A stretch of 8,745 nucleotides of DNA from an uncultured Verrucomicrobiota bacterium (lineage in GTDB: Bacteria > Verrucomicrobiota > Verrucomicrobiia > Chthoniobacterales > SZAS-18). Positions 1-7,211 of the stretch are shown piece by piece. Made by a program: the position numbers and the translations under genes. The notes beneath the pieces are model-generated. The model saw only the letters and a program-made list of their open reading frames with translations. It was not told where the DNA came from and did not search any database. The stretch lies in contig CALMOL010000411.1 of the NCBI GenBank assembly GCA_937871685.1, positions 1-8,745 of the forward strand, read 5' to 3'. How positions within the stretch are numbered: position 1 is the first letter of the stretch; each line of letters starts with the position of its first letter.

Positions 1-1153
1 GCCGGGGAGGCTCGGGACGCGGCGAAGTTTGCAGCCACAGCCCCATGCCTAGGCCGCCAGCAATGACCACGCCAGCTGCCCCGGCGGCGAGCACTCCGCG
101 GCCCAGCCAGCGCCGCCGCGGGGCCGCCAGCGCACCGGCCGACGGCGAGAATGCGATGACCAGCGGCGGATGCCTCGACGTGAGCCGTGGATTCGCCGGC
201 GAGGACCGCGGCGCGAGACTGGCAACTCCCGCCTCGCAGGAGCGCGCCGCTTTTTCCAAGGCGCGCTCCGTGGCCGCGGCGTCGGCGAAGCGGCCGTCGG
301 GATCCTTCGCGAGAAGCCGCGCCAGCACGGCCTGGATCTCCTCGGGCAGGTGCGCGAGCCGTTCGAGCGGCGTGGGCTGCGCGACGTGGAGGTTCATCAA
401 CTCACGGTGCGAGCGGCCCACAAAGTGAGGCGTGCCGACGAGCATCTGCCACAGGATGCAGCCGAGGGAGTAGAGGTCGGAACGGCCATCGAGGTCGGGG
501 ATCTCCTCGCACTGCTCGGGCGAAGCGTAGAGCGCGGTGCCGCGGAAGCCGTGCGTGAGCATGGCGCTGCCCTCGCGCGACACGGGCCGGGCGAGGCCGA
601 AGTCGATGATCTTGAGCGTCCACGCTTCCGGGTCCTCGGGGTCGCGCGGCCCGTGGCCACCGTCGGCGGAGGAGCGCGGCGCAGGCGTGAGCACGACGTT
701 AGCCGGCTTGAGATCACGGTGGACGATGCCCTCGGCGTGGATGGCCGCGAGGCCGCGCACGAGCTGACGCGCGAAACCGAGCGCGGCACGCGGCGCGATC
801 GCCCCGCGGGCGCGCAGCACGGCGTCCAGCGGCTCGCCGCGCACGTATTCCATCGCGTAGAAGCGACGGCCCGGCTCATCCGACAGATACAGCACGCCCG
901 CTACGTTCGTGTGCCGCACGCGCGCCGCGGCGCGGGCTTCGCGTCGAAAGAGCGCCTGAGCGGCTGGGTCATCCACCCGGCCGGGGGCGATGACCTTCAG
1001 TGCCACCTCCAGGCGCAGGCGCGTATCGTAGGCCTTGTAGGTCACGCCCATCGCGCCCTCGCCGAGCTTCCACGGCGCGCCGTCCGGCCGGCGCAGCAAA
1101 CGGAAGTGCGCGTAGACGTCAGCCGGCTCGGGTGGGGCGGGGAGGTCGGGCAC
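1..1153 (-). CDS. Hanks-type (PknB-like) Ser/Thr protein kinase, C-terminus cut by window edge
   Basis: Partial gene: 384 residues are visible and the frame is still open at base 1. The kinase domain spans about residues 17-300. It has the glycine loop GEGAMG (31-36), VALK with ATP lysine K53, candidate helix-C Glu E72, the catalytic loop HRDLKPAN (145-152) with D147 and N152, DFG metal site D184, and the activation-segment end YASPEQ (209-214). All catalytic residues are present, so activity is expected. After a linker, residues 354-374 form a hydrophobic Ala/Gly-rich segment, probably one membrane span. The visible 384 residues would then be cytoplasmic, with an unseen sensor or repeat domain outside. 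The start is GTG with AAGG six bases upstream; an in-frame stop lies upstream and no ATG lies between. A -35-like TTGACG sits at 1208-1203, but its -10 partner (AGAACG) is poor. The gene is divergent from the NagZ-like gene across 103 bp. The glycine-loop style resembles verrucomicrobial kinases (from memory). The substrate cannot be told from sequence. Confidence 0.93.
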   Translation of the reverse strand, partial: MPDLPAPPEPADVYAHFRLLRRPDGAPWKLGEGAMGVTYKAYDTRLRLEVALKVIAPGRVDDPAAQALFRREARAAARVRHTNVAGVLYLSDEPGRRFYAMEYVRGEPLDAVLRARGAIAPRAALGFARQLVRGLAAIHAEGIVHRDLKPANVVLTPAPRSSADGGHGPRDPEDPEAWTLKIIDFGLARPVSREGSAMLTHGFRGTALYASPEQCEEIPDLDGRSDLYSLGCILWQMLVGTPHFVGRSHRELMNLHVAQPTPLERLAHLPEEIQAVLARLLAKDPDGRFADAAATERALEKAARSCEAGVASLAPRSSPANPRLTSRHPPLVIAFSPSAGALAAPRRRWLGRGVLAAGAAGVVIAGGLGMGLWLQTSPRPEPPR

Positions 1154-1210
1154 GCGCCACCTTGCATATCGGGGCCGCGCGTTCTGGCAACCCCAGCCGT
1201 GTCGTCAAGC

Positions 1211-1240
1211 TCGCACCACGCGGGGGATGTGCTGTATTCG
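1211..1240 (+). promoter_or_regulatory. Possible promoter of the NagZ-like gene
   Basis: TCGCAC (1211-1216), an 18-base spacer and TATTCG (1235-1240) lie 16 bases before the ATG at 1257. Transcription starting 6-8 bases past the -10 would leave a leader of under 10 bases, in keeping with the lack of a Shine-Dalgarno sequence. The hexamers are poor matches to sigma-70 consensus. The call rests mainly on the similar spacing and a shared TCGCGGCC downstream of the -10 in this gene and the xanthine dehydrogenase gene. Confidence 0.3.
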
Positions 1241-1256
1241 CGGCCCTCGATTCCCA

Positions 1257-2375
1257 ATGCCCGACCATCCCGGCCAGCTTCTTCTCGTCGGCCTCCCCGG
1301 CCCCGAACTCGATGCCGCCACCGCGGCCGCCCTGCGGCGCGTGCGGCCGGGCGGCTACATCCTTTTCACGCGCAACATCGTTTCCCCGGCGCAGTTGCGG
1401 AAGCTGCTCGACGACCTGCGCGACCTTTCCGCGCCGGTCACGCCGCTTCTCACCATCGACCAGGAAGGCGGCCGCGTATCGCGCCTCAAGGTGCTCGGCG
1501 CGGAGCCGCCTTCGGCCTCGCAACTGCGCGAGCGCGACGACGTCGATCTTGTCCGGCAGCACGGCGACCTCACGGGCCGGCTGCTGCGTCTCTTCGGCTT
1601 CAACCACGACCTTTGCCCCGTGCTCGACTTCTGCCTCGGCGGCGACGAGTCGGTGGACAATTCCCTGCGCGGCCGCTGCTACGGCGTGGACGTGCCGCAG
1701 ACCTTGCGCCTCGCCGGCGCCTTCAACGCCGCCCTCCGCGCCGCCGGCATCGCGAGCTGCGGCAAGCACTTCCCCGGCTACACGCGCGCCCCGGCCGACG
1801 CGCACCACGAGATGCCGACGATCCCCTTCAACCGCGCCGAACTCGACGCGCTTGAGCTTGCGCCCTACCGCGCGCTCGGCCCGGAACTCGACAGCGTGAT
1901 GGTCGGCCACGCGCACTTTCCCGCGCTCGACGCGGAATGGCCCGCTTCGCTCTCGCGCCGCATCGTCACCGACTTGCTCCGCGACGAGCTGGGCTACCGC
2001 GGCCTGGTGATGTCGGACGACCTCGACATGGGCGCGGTGGTCAACGGCTGGGGCTTCGCCGAGCCGGTGCGCCGCTCACTCGCCGCGGGCAACGACCTCG
2101 CGATGGTCTGCCACCGCACGCAGCAGGACTTCGGCGGTCCGCTGGACGAGGCCGTGCGCGCCGTCGAGAGCGCACCGTGCGCCGACCTGGATCGCGCGTT
2201 GGAAAACGTGGCCGCGTTCCAATCCCGCCTCGCGCCGCCGGCAGAATTTTCCGAGGCCGCCTTCGCCGCGCTCGACGCCGAGGTGTGGCAGCTCCGCGTG
2301 GACGTGCTCGGCGAGGAGCGTGCGAGCGAACGGTCCGTCGAGGACGGCAAGCGCTCGCCGGTGGAAATTTATTGA
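1257..2375 (+). CDS. nagZ: Family 3 glycoside hydrolase, NagZ-like beta-N-acetylhexosaminidase
   Basis: A 372-residue enzyme. NagZ proteins remove N-acetylglucosamine from muropeptides in the cytoplasm during cell-wall recycling; no signal peptide is seen, which fits. A TIM-barrel GH3 domain fills about residues 5-300. It shows GGYILFTRN (32-40), the IDQEGGRV substrate loop (67-74), KHFPG (170-174), the D181-A-H183 pair on the mobile loop that carries the acid/base His in NagZ, VMVGHAHFPALD (214-225), and SDDLDMGA (253-260) with D254 the expected nucleophile. In many NagZ proteins the loop reads KHFPGHGD..DSH. Here it is KHFPGYTRAPADAH, so the loop is variant but the Asp-His pair remains. The C-terminal 80 residues are less conserved in type. 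I chose ATG 1257 because the protein match begins there; a start at 1227 would add ten unconvincing residues. There is no Shine-Dalgarno sequence. A general GH3 hexosaminidase of other specificity is possible. Confidence 0.9.
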   Translation: MPDHPGQLLLVGLPGPELDAATAAALRRVRPGGYILFTRNIVSPAQLRKLLDDLRDLSAPVTPLLTIDQEGGRVSRLKVLGAEPPSASQLRERDDVDLVRQHGDLTGRLLRLFGFNHDLCPVLDFCLGGDESVDNSLRGRCYGVDVPQTLRLAGAFNAALRAAGIASCGKHFPGYTRAPADAHHEMPTIPFNRAELDALELAPYRALGPELDSVMVGHAHFPALDAEWPASLSRRIVTDLLRDELGYRGLVMSDDLDMGAVVNGWGFAEPVRRSLAAGNDLAMVCHRTQQDFGGPLDEAVRAVESAPCADLDRALENVAAFQSRLAPPAEFSEAAFAALDAEVWQLRVDVLGEERASERSVEDGKRSPVEIY

Positions 2376-2397
2376 ACGCTTGGCGTGAAATGCGGTG

Positions 2398-2415
2398 GGC
2401 TGGCGTGGCCCAGCC
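2398..2415 (+). terminator. Hairpin 22 bases after the NagZ-like stop, possible terminator
   Basis: GGCTGG (2398-2403) pairs with CCAGCC (2410-2415) around a six-base loop, shortly after the stop codon at 2375. No T tract follows, so it would be at best a weak or Rho-assisted terminator. Confidence 0.3.
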
Positions 2416-2450
2416 TGAGACGCCGCGGCTTCTCGCTTCACGAGCACACG

Positions 2451-2501
2451 AGCGGGCCGCGCGGAAAAGGCGCGCTCCCACCTTTGCCCGGCGCGGTCGC
2501 T
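2451..2501. repeat. Imperfect stem-loop element in intergenic DNA
   Basis: AGCGGGCCGCGC (2451-2462) pairs imperfectly with GCGCGGTCGCT (2491-2501), and AAAGG (2466-2470) with CCTTT (2481-2485) inside. The inner loop CGCGCTCCCA is single-stranded. The design is that of a dispersed intergenic hairpin repeat, but other copies lie outside this window and cannot be counted. Confidence 0.4.
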
Positions 2502-2510
2502 ACTGGGACC

Positions 2511-2641
2511 GCTGGCATCCCTGCCGGCCGGGTCCTCCCGGGCACCTGGATTCTCGGGCTCTTTACCTTCTGCCACCCGCCCAGGCCCGAAGGCGGAGAA
2601 GTCAGCTACCCTGGAGAATCCCGGCCGGCAAGGATGCCAGC
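2511..2641. repeat. 131-bp element with 22-bp terminal inverted repeats (MITE- or REP-like)
   Basis: The ends 2511-2532 and 2620-2641 are reverse complements over 22 bases with one mismatch; the core is GGCATCCNTGCCGGCCGGG. Inside are further inverted pairs: TCGGGC (2554-2559) with GCCCGA (2585-2590), ACCTTCTGCC (2565-2574) with GGCGGAGAAGT (2592-2602), and GGATTCTC (2548-2555) with GAGAATCC (2614-2621), so several folds compete. No protein is encoded inside. The right end abuts the stop codon of the small membrane-protein gene at 2642-2644, as if the element landed at or replaced that gene's 3' end. No target-site duplication is obvious. A non-autonomous mobile repeat or an RNA-level structure are both possible. 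Confidence 0.6.
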
Positions 2642-2824
2642 TCAAGCCGTCGCTTCGGCCGCCGGGGGAACAGATCCGTTCAGCGATTTTGAGCGTTGAT
2701 CCCCAATGTCCGAGGGGAAGAACCGCAGGAACAGCACGATGCCCAGCAGCACGGCCGCGATGATCCCGATCACCAGCCACACGCGGCCCGAGGAATAAGG
2801 CGGGCGCGGTGCGTCGTCGGGCAT
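2642..2824 (-). CDS. Small single-pass membrane protein of unknown function
   Basis: A 60-residue protein. A polar, proline-rich N-terminus (MPDDAPRPPYSSGR) is followed by a strong membrane helix at residues 15-36 (VWLVIGIIAAVLLGIVLFLR then FF), then a short polar tail. The helix strength argues for a real gene even though no Shine-Dalgarno sequence precedes the ATG; the nearest purine run, GGGGAG, is about 13 bases upstream. The gene is divergent from xanthine dehydrogenase across 109 bp. Its stop directly abuts the inverted-repeat element at 2511-2641, so the last dozen residues (about GSVPPAAEATA) may not be the ancestral C-terminus. I recognise no family. It could be an accessory membrane anchor, but nothing in the context assigns it a job. 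Confidence 0.6.
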   Translation of the reverse strand: MPDDAPRPPYSSGRVWLVIGIIAAVLLGIVLFLRFFPSDIGDQRSKSLNGSVPPAAEATA

Positions 2825-2892
2825 GGTGAGGCGGTTGCTCCCCGTGCATCGCGCCGCGCCGCGCCGTCGCGCGCCGTGATGTGTGGTGCTCC

Positions 2893-2921
2893 TCGCCAGC
2901 GTCGGCGCGCGCTGCTACGCT
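2893..2921 (+). promoter_or_regulatory. Possible promoter of the xanthine dehydrogenase gene
   Basis: TCGCCA (2893-2898), a 17-base spacer and TACGCT (2916-2921) end 12 bases before the ATG at 2934. As with the NagZ-like gene, TCGCGGCC overlaps or follows the -10, and there is no Shine-Dalgarno sequence. Consensus agreement is modest. Confidence 0.35.
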
Positions 2922-2933
2922 CGCGGCCTTTCC

Positions 2934-5900
2934 ATGTCCGATTCCAAGGACGCCTCCGCCGTGCCCGCGGCCGGGTTCTCGTTCACGCTGAACGGCGAGC
3001 CCGTGCTGGCGGAGGGATTGTCGCCCAGCGTCACGCTGCTCCAGTGGCTGCGCGCCACCGGCCGCGTCGGCTCGAAGGAAGGCTGCGCCGAGGGCGACTG
3101 CGGCGCCTGCACCGTCGCGCTGTCCGACCGCGACGCCGCCGGCCGCCCCGCGTGGCGCGCGGTGAATTCCTGCCTCGTGCTCCTGCCGATGGTCGCCGGG
3201 CGCGCGGTGAAGACCGCGGAGGGCTTGGCGTCGGGCGACGGCGCGCTCCATCCGGCGCAGCGCGAGATGGTGGCCTGCCACGGCTCGCAGTGCGGCTACT
3301 GCACGCCGGGCTTCGTGGTGTCGATGTGGGAAGGCTGCCAGCGCGCCGACCTCCGCGAGGCTTGGCAGGCGCAGGACCAGATCGCCGGCAACCTTTGCCG
3401 CTGCACCGGCTACCGGCCGGTCCGTGACGCGCTCGGCCGCGCCTTGGCCGCGGGCACCGCGCCGGAGATTCCTCCCGCGCCGATCTCGTCCGCGCTGGAC
3501 TACGCGGCGCCGGGCGAGCGCTTCCTGCGCCCGGCCTCGCTGCCGGCGCTCCTCGACGCGATGGCGCGCCATCCGCAGGCGCGCCTCGTGGCTGGCGCGA
3601 CGGAGCTCGCGCTGCTCGTCACCAAGAAGTTCCAGCGCATTCCCGCGCTGATCTCCGTCGAGGCCGTGCCCGAGCTGGCGACCCTGCGCGCCACTCCCGC
3701 GGGCCTGGAGATCGGCGGCGCGGTCACGCTCACTCGGCTGGATGAATTCCTCGCCCCGCGCCCGCCCGACGATCCCTCGGCTTGGGTGGACGACTCGCGG
3801 CCAAGCGCGCTGCAGCGCACGCTGTGGACCTTCGGCTCGCGCCAGATTCGCTCTCGCGCCACGGTGGCCGGCAACCTCGTCACCGCCTCGCCCATCGGCG
3901 ACCTCGCGCCGCTCTTCCTCGCGCTCGACGCCACCCTCGTGCTCGCCTCGGCCGCCGGGACGCGCGAGCTGCCGCTGGCCGAGTTTTTCCTTGGCTACCG
4001 CTCCACCGCGTTGCGCGCGGGCGAAGTGCTGCTCGCCGTGAAGGTGCCTCGTCCCGCTCCCGGCCGGCGTTGGTTCGACGCCGCCAAGGTCTCGCGCCGC
4101 CGCGAGATGGACATCTCCACCGTGGCCGGCGCGTGGTGCGTGGTCCTCGATCCCGCCGGCCGCGTGACTCACGCCCGCATTGCCTACGGCGGCGTGGCCG
4201 AGAGGCCGCGCCGCGCCCTTCGCGCCGAGGCGGCGCTGCTCGGCAAGGAATGGACGTTGGAAGCCGTGCGGGCGGTTCGAACGGTCCTCGATACCGAGTT
4301 TACGCCCATCTCCGACGTGCGCGGTTCCGCCGAATATCGCGCCGGGCTGATCGGCGATCTGTGGGAGCGATTCTTTCACACCACGCAAGACACCGCGGCC
4401 GTCACCTCCTGCGTCGAGGCCTTCGACCATTCGCCCGTTCCCGCGCCCGATCCGTGGCCCGGCCATGCCGAGTGGCCCGCGCCGCACGAGAGCGCCGTGG
4501 GCCACGTGACCGGACGCGCCCGCTACGTGGACGACCAAGCCCCCAAGCGCGGCATGCTCGAGACGTGGCCCGTCCAATCGCCGCACGCCCACGCGCGCGT
4601 CCTCTCGCGTTGCGCGGCAAAGGCGCGCGCGATGCCCGGCATCCACGCCGTGCTGCTCGCCGAGGACGTGCCCGGTCTCAATGACTCCGGCCCCGTGCGC
4701 CACGACGAGCCGCTGCTCGCGCATGACCTCGTGCAATTCCACGGCCAGACCGTGGCCCTCGTCGTTGGCGAGACCGTCGAGCAATGCCGGATCGCCGCCG
4801 CGCTCGTGGAGGTCGAATACGAGCCGCTGCCGCCGGTGCTCGACCTGCGCGAGGCCATCGCTCGCGGCGACTTCCACACCGAGCCGCACACCCTGCGCCG
4901 CGGCGACGCCCCCGCCGAGCTGGCCCGCGCCCGCGACGACGGCGGCATCCACATCGCGGGCGAATTCCACTTCGGCGGGCAGGAGCACTTCTACCTCGAA
5001 ACGCAGTGCGCGTGGGCCGAACCGGGCGAGGAACCCGACGAACTCTTCGTTCACTCCTCCACGCAGCACCCTTCGGAAATCCAGAGCACCATCGCGCACG
5101 TCCTGCGCTGGCCGCGGCACCGCATCACCGTGCAAAGCCCGCGCGTGGGCGGCGGCTTCGGCGGCAAGGAAACGCAGGGCAACGCCCCCGCCGCGCTCGC
5201 CGCCCTCGCCGCGTGCGCCACCGGCCGCCCCGCGCGCGTGTGGTTCAATCGCGACCAGGACATGGCGCTCACCGGCAAGCGCCATCCGTTCCTCGCGCGC
5301 TGGGAAGCGGCCGTCGCGCCGGACGGAAGGATGCGCGCCGTGCGCGCGGAGTTGTTCTCCGACGGCGGCTGGTCGCTCGACCTCTCGCAGGCCATCTGCG
5401 ACCGCGCCCTCTTCCACCTCGACAACGCCTACTACCTCCCGCACGTCGAGTTCACCGGCCGCGTCGCCAAGACCAACGTCGCCTCCAACACCGCCTTCCG
5501 CGGCTTCGGCGGCCCGCAGGGAATGCTCGTCATCGAGGAAATCCTCGACCACGCCGCCCGCGCCTGCGGCCTCCCGCCGGAAGACCTGCGCGCGAAAAAT
5601 CTCTACCGCGGCGACGGTGACACGAACACCACCCACTACGGCCAGCCCATCGGCGACCAGCGCATCCGCCGCATCTGGGACGAGTTGCTCGCCTCGTCCG
5701 ATTTCACCCGCCGCCGCGCCGAGATCACGGAATGGAACGCCCGCTCCCCGCACGTGAAGCGAGGCCTGGCGATCACGCCGGTGAAGTTCGGCATCTCCTT
5801 CACCCTGCGCCACCTCAACCAGGCCGGCGCCCTCGCGCTCGTGTATCAGGACGGCTCCGTGCTGCTCAACCACGGCGGCACCGAGATGGGCCAGGGCCTC

Positions 5901-6785
5901 CACACGAAGATCCTCGCCGTCGCCGAGCGCGAGCTGGGCGTCCCGCGCGACCTCCTGCGCATCACCGCCACGCGCACCGACAAGGTGCCGAACACCTCGC
6001 CCACCGCCGCCTCCTGCGGCTCGGATCTTAACGGCGCCGCCGTCGCTCATGCCTGCCAGAAGTTGCGCTCGCGCCTCGCGCCGCTCGCCTGCCGCTGGCT
6101 CGACCAAGACGAAGCGCGAGCCCCCGACGTGCGCTTCGAGAGCGGCCGCGTCTTCCTCGCGGACGATCCCGCCAAGTCCCTCCCGTGGGCCTCCCTCATC
6201 GGCCGCGCCTACATCGAGCGCGTGCCGCTCTCCGCCACCGGCCACTACGCCACGCCCGGTCTCGACTGGGACTGGTCCACCGCGCGCGGCCGGCCCTTCC
6301 ACTACTTCGCGTGCGGCGCCGCCGTGAGCGAGGCCGCCGTGTGCGGCTTCACCGGCGCCGCCCGCCTGCTGCGCACCGACATCCTCCACGATGTGGGCGA
6401 CTCCCTCGCCGCCGGCGTGGACCGCGGCCAGATCGAGGGCGGCTTCGTCCAAGGCCTCGGCTGGCTCACCGTCGAGGAATTGAAATGGGACGCCGCCGGC
6501 CGCCTCCTCACCCACTCGCCCGACACCTACAAGATCCCCGCCGTCGGCGACGCGCCGGCCGACTTCCGCGTCGCCTTCCTGCGCGACGCCCACCAGCCCG
6601 GCGTCATCGGCGGCTCCAAGGCCGTGGGCGAGCCCCCGCTCATGCTCGCCATCTCCGCCCGCGAGGCCATCCGCGACGCCGTGTCCGCCTTCGCCCCCGC
6701 GGGAAACTGCCGCCCCGTCGAGCTCGCCTCTCCCGCCACCGGCGAGGCCGTGTGGCGCGCCGTGCGGCGAATGAAACAAACCTGA
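2934..6785 (+). CDS. xdh: Single-chain xanthine dehydrogenase ([2Fe-2S]x2-FAD-molybdopterin)
   Basis: A 1283-residue enzyme that oxidises hypoxanthine to xanthine and urate. Two Fe-S clusters have ligands C51, C56, C59, C80 and C120, C123, C155, C157. The FAD domain (about 195-480) has LVAGATELALL (218-228) and the ATVAGNLVTASPIGDLAP loop (309-326). The molybdenum domain runs from about 515 to the end. Counting against the bovine enzyme from memory, the active-site set is intact: Q711 (bovine Q767), E746 in GGKE (E802), R824 in CDRALF (R880), F858 in FRGFGG (F914), F956-T957 in ISFT (F1009-T1010) and catalytic base E1233 in AVGEPP (E1261). E746 with R824 points to xanthine rather than aldehyde oxidation. 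Many bacteria split this enzyme into XdhA and XdhB; here both are one chain, joined near residues 490-515. I chose ATG 2934 over an in-frame GTG at 2883, whose extra 17 residues lie in promoter-like DNA. No xdhC-like gene is adjacent. Whether NAD or oxygen is the electron acceptor is not shown. Confidence 0.97.
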   Translation: MSDSKDASAVPAAGFSFTLNGEPVLAEGLSPSVTLLQWLRATGRVGSKEGCAEGDCGACTVALSDRDAAGRPAWRAVNSCLVLLPMVAGRAVKTAEGLASGDGALHPAQREMVACHGSQCGYCTPGFVVSMWEGCQRADLREAWQAQDQIAGNLCRCTGYRPVRDALGRALAAGTAPEIPPAPISSALDYAAPGERFLRPASLPALLDAMARHPQARLVAGATELALLVTKKFQRIPALISVEAVPELATLRATPAGLEIGGAVTLTRLDEFLAPRPPDDPSAWVDDSRPSALQRTLWTFGSRQIRSRATVAGNLVTASPIGDLAPLFLALDATLVLASAAGTRELPLAEFFLGYRSTALRAGEVLLAVKVPRPAPGRRWFDAAKVSRRREMDISTVAGAWCVVLDPAGRVTHARIAYGGVAERPRRALRAEAALLGKEWTLEAVRAVRTVLDTEFTPISDVRGSAEYRAGLIGDLWERFFHTTQDTAAVTSCVEAFDHSPVPAPDPWPGHAEWPAPHESAVGHVTGRARYVDDQAPKRGMLETWPVQSPHAHARVLSRCAAKARAMPGIHAVLLAEDVPGLNDSGPVRHDEPLLAHDLVQFHGQTVALVVGETVEQCRIAAALVEVEYEPLPPVLDLREAIARGDFHTEPHTLRRGDAPAELARARDDGGIHIAGEFHFGGQEHFYLETQCAWAEPGEEPDELFVHSSTQHPSEIQSTIAHVLRWPRHRITVQSPRVGGGFGGKETQGNAPAALAALAACATGRPARVWFNRDQDMALTGKRHPFLARWEAAVAPDGRMRAVRAELFSDGGWSLDLSQAICDRALFHLDNAYYLPHVEFTGRVAKTNVASNTAFRGFGGPQGMLVIEEILDHAARACGLPPEDLRAKNLYRGDGDTNTTHYGQPIGDQRIRRIWDELLASSDFTRRRAEITEWNARSPHVKRGLAITPVKFGISFTLRHLNQAGALALVYQDGSVLLNHGGTEMGQGLHTKILAVAERELGVPRDLLRITATRTDKVPNTSPTAASCGSDLNGAAVAHACQKLRSRLAPLACRWLDQDEARAPDVRFESGRVFLADDPAKSLPWASLIGRAYIERVPLSATGHYATPGLDWDWSTARGRPFHYFACGAAVSEAAVCGFTGAARLLRTDILHDVGDSLAAGVDRGQIEGGFVQGLGWLTVEELKWDAAGRLLTHSPDTYKIPAVGDAPADFRVAFLRDAHQPGVIGGSKAVGEPPLMLAISAREAIRDAVSAFAPAGNCRPVELASPATGEAVWRAVRRMKQT

Positions 6786-6797
6786 CATCGAAGGCGC

Positions 6798-6826
6798 TTG
6801 CCGAAGCCGCCCGCGCGCCCTACATC
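6798..6826 (+). promoter_or_regulatory. Promoter-like hexamers before the two-CxxC protein gene
   Basis: TTGCCG (6798-6803), exactly 17 bases, then TACATC (6821-6826), ending 14 bases before the ATG at 6841. This would give the small gene its own start within the 55-bp gap after xanthine dehydrogenase, with a very short mRNA leader. The -10 matches consensus at only three positions. Confidence 0.4.
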
Positions 6827-6840
6827 GTGCGCGCTCCCCC

Positions 6841-7071
6841 ATGTCCTCCGATCCCTCGACCGAACGCGCCCGCCAAGCGGCGAAGATCGCGGGCAAGCCC
6901 GAGGAATACAAGGTGTGCGAGGGCTGCGACTCCATCGTGGCGCGCCGCGCCGCCATGTGCCCGAACTGCCACGGCTACCGCTTCAACGAGGAAGCCCAGG
7001 CCGTGATCGAGCAAGCCCAGCTCCTGGGCACCCGCGAGCGCACCAGCGTGGTGTCCGAGGATCTTTTGTAA
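6841..7071 (+). CDS. Small two-CxxC (zinc-ribbon-like) protein, function unknown
   Basis: A 76-residue soluble protein. The N-terminal third is charged (RARQAAKIAGKPEEYK). The middle holds two cysteine pairs, CEGC (residues 26-29) and CPNC (40-43), ten residues apart, typical of a small zinc ribbon. HGYRF follows, then an acidic helix-like tail ending in VVSEDLL. A single bound zinc is the natural reading. Such ribbons serve in nucleic-acid or protein contacts, but the sequence does not say which. It sits 55 bp after xanthine dehydrogenase on the same strand and could be co-transcribed, yet a promoter-like pair lies in the gap. No Shine-Dalgarno sequence is seen before the ATG. The style resembles small conserved proteins of Verrucomicrobia (from memory, unverified). 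Confidence 0.8.
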   Translation: MSSDPSTERARQAAKIAGKPEEYKVCEGCDSIVARRAAMCPNCHGYRFNEEAQAVIEQAQLLGTRERTSVVSEDLL

Positions 7072-7126
7072 GCCGGCCGGACCAAGGCCTCCGCGGGCGA
7101 GGGTTTGCGGGAGCTTGGGCGCGTCT

Positions 7127-7153
7127 TGGAGTGCGAGGGCAAGCGTTAGCGCG
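7127..7153. repeat. Degenerate copy of the arm of the 7212-7311 inverted repeat
   Basis: These 27 bases match 24 of 27 positions of the start of the inverted-repeat arm at 7212-7238, in the same orientation, 85 bases upstream. No partner arm follows, so it looks like a decayed or half element. Confidence 0.55.
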
Positions 7154-7211
7154 TTTTCGATTCAGGTGGTCGCACCCGCGGGCGATGACTTGCGGAGAGG
7201 CGCCGGCGTTT

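Noticed and set aside
170..1855. Open frame of 561 codons on the plus strand across the kinase and into the NagZ-like gene
   Set aside because: It is antisense to the kinase and out of frame with the NagZ-like gene; its second half is Arg/Pro-rich with no domain.
2883..2933. Upstream GTG start for xanthine dehydrogenase
   Set aside because: The added 17 residues have no family match and overlap the promoter-like hexamers; ATG 2934 starts just before the Fe-S domain.
2076..6956. An open frame of 1626 codons on the minus strand, opposite xanthine dehydrogenase and the end of the NagZ-like gene
   Set aside because: It is antisense to proteins with complete catalytic motifs. Its residues are dominated by Gly, Ala, Arg, Glu and Val, as expected from reading GC-biased codons backward; it runs through the inverted-repeat element and has no recognisable domain.
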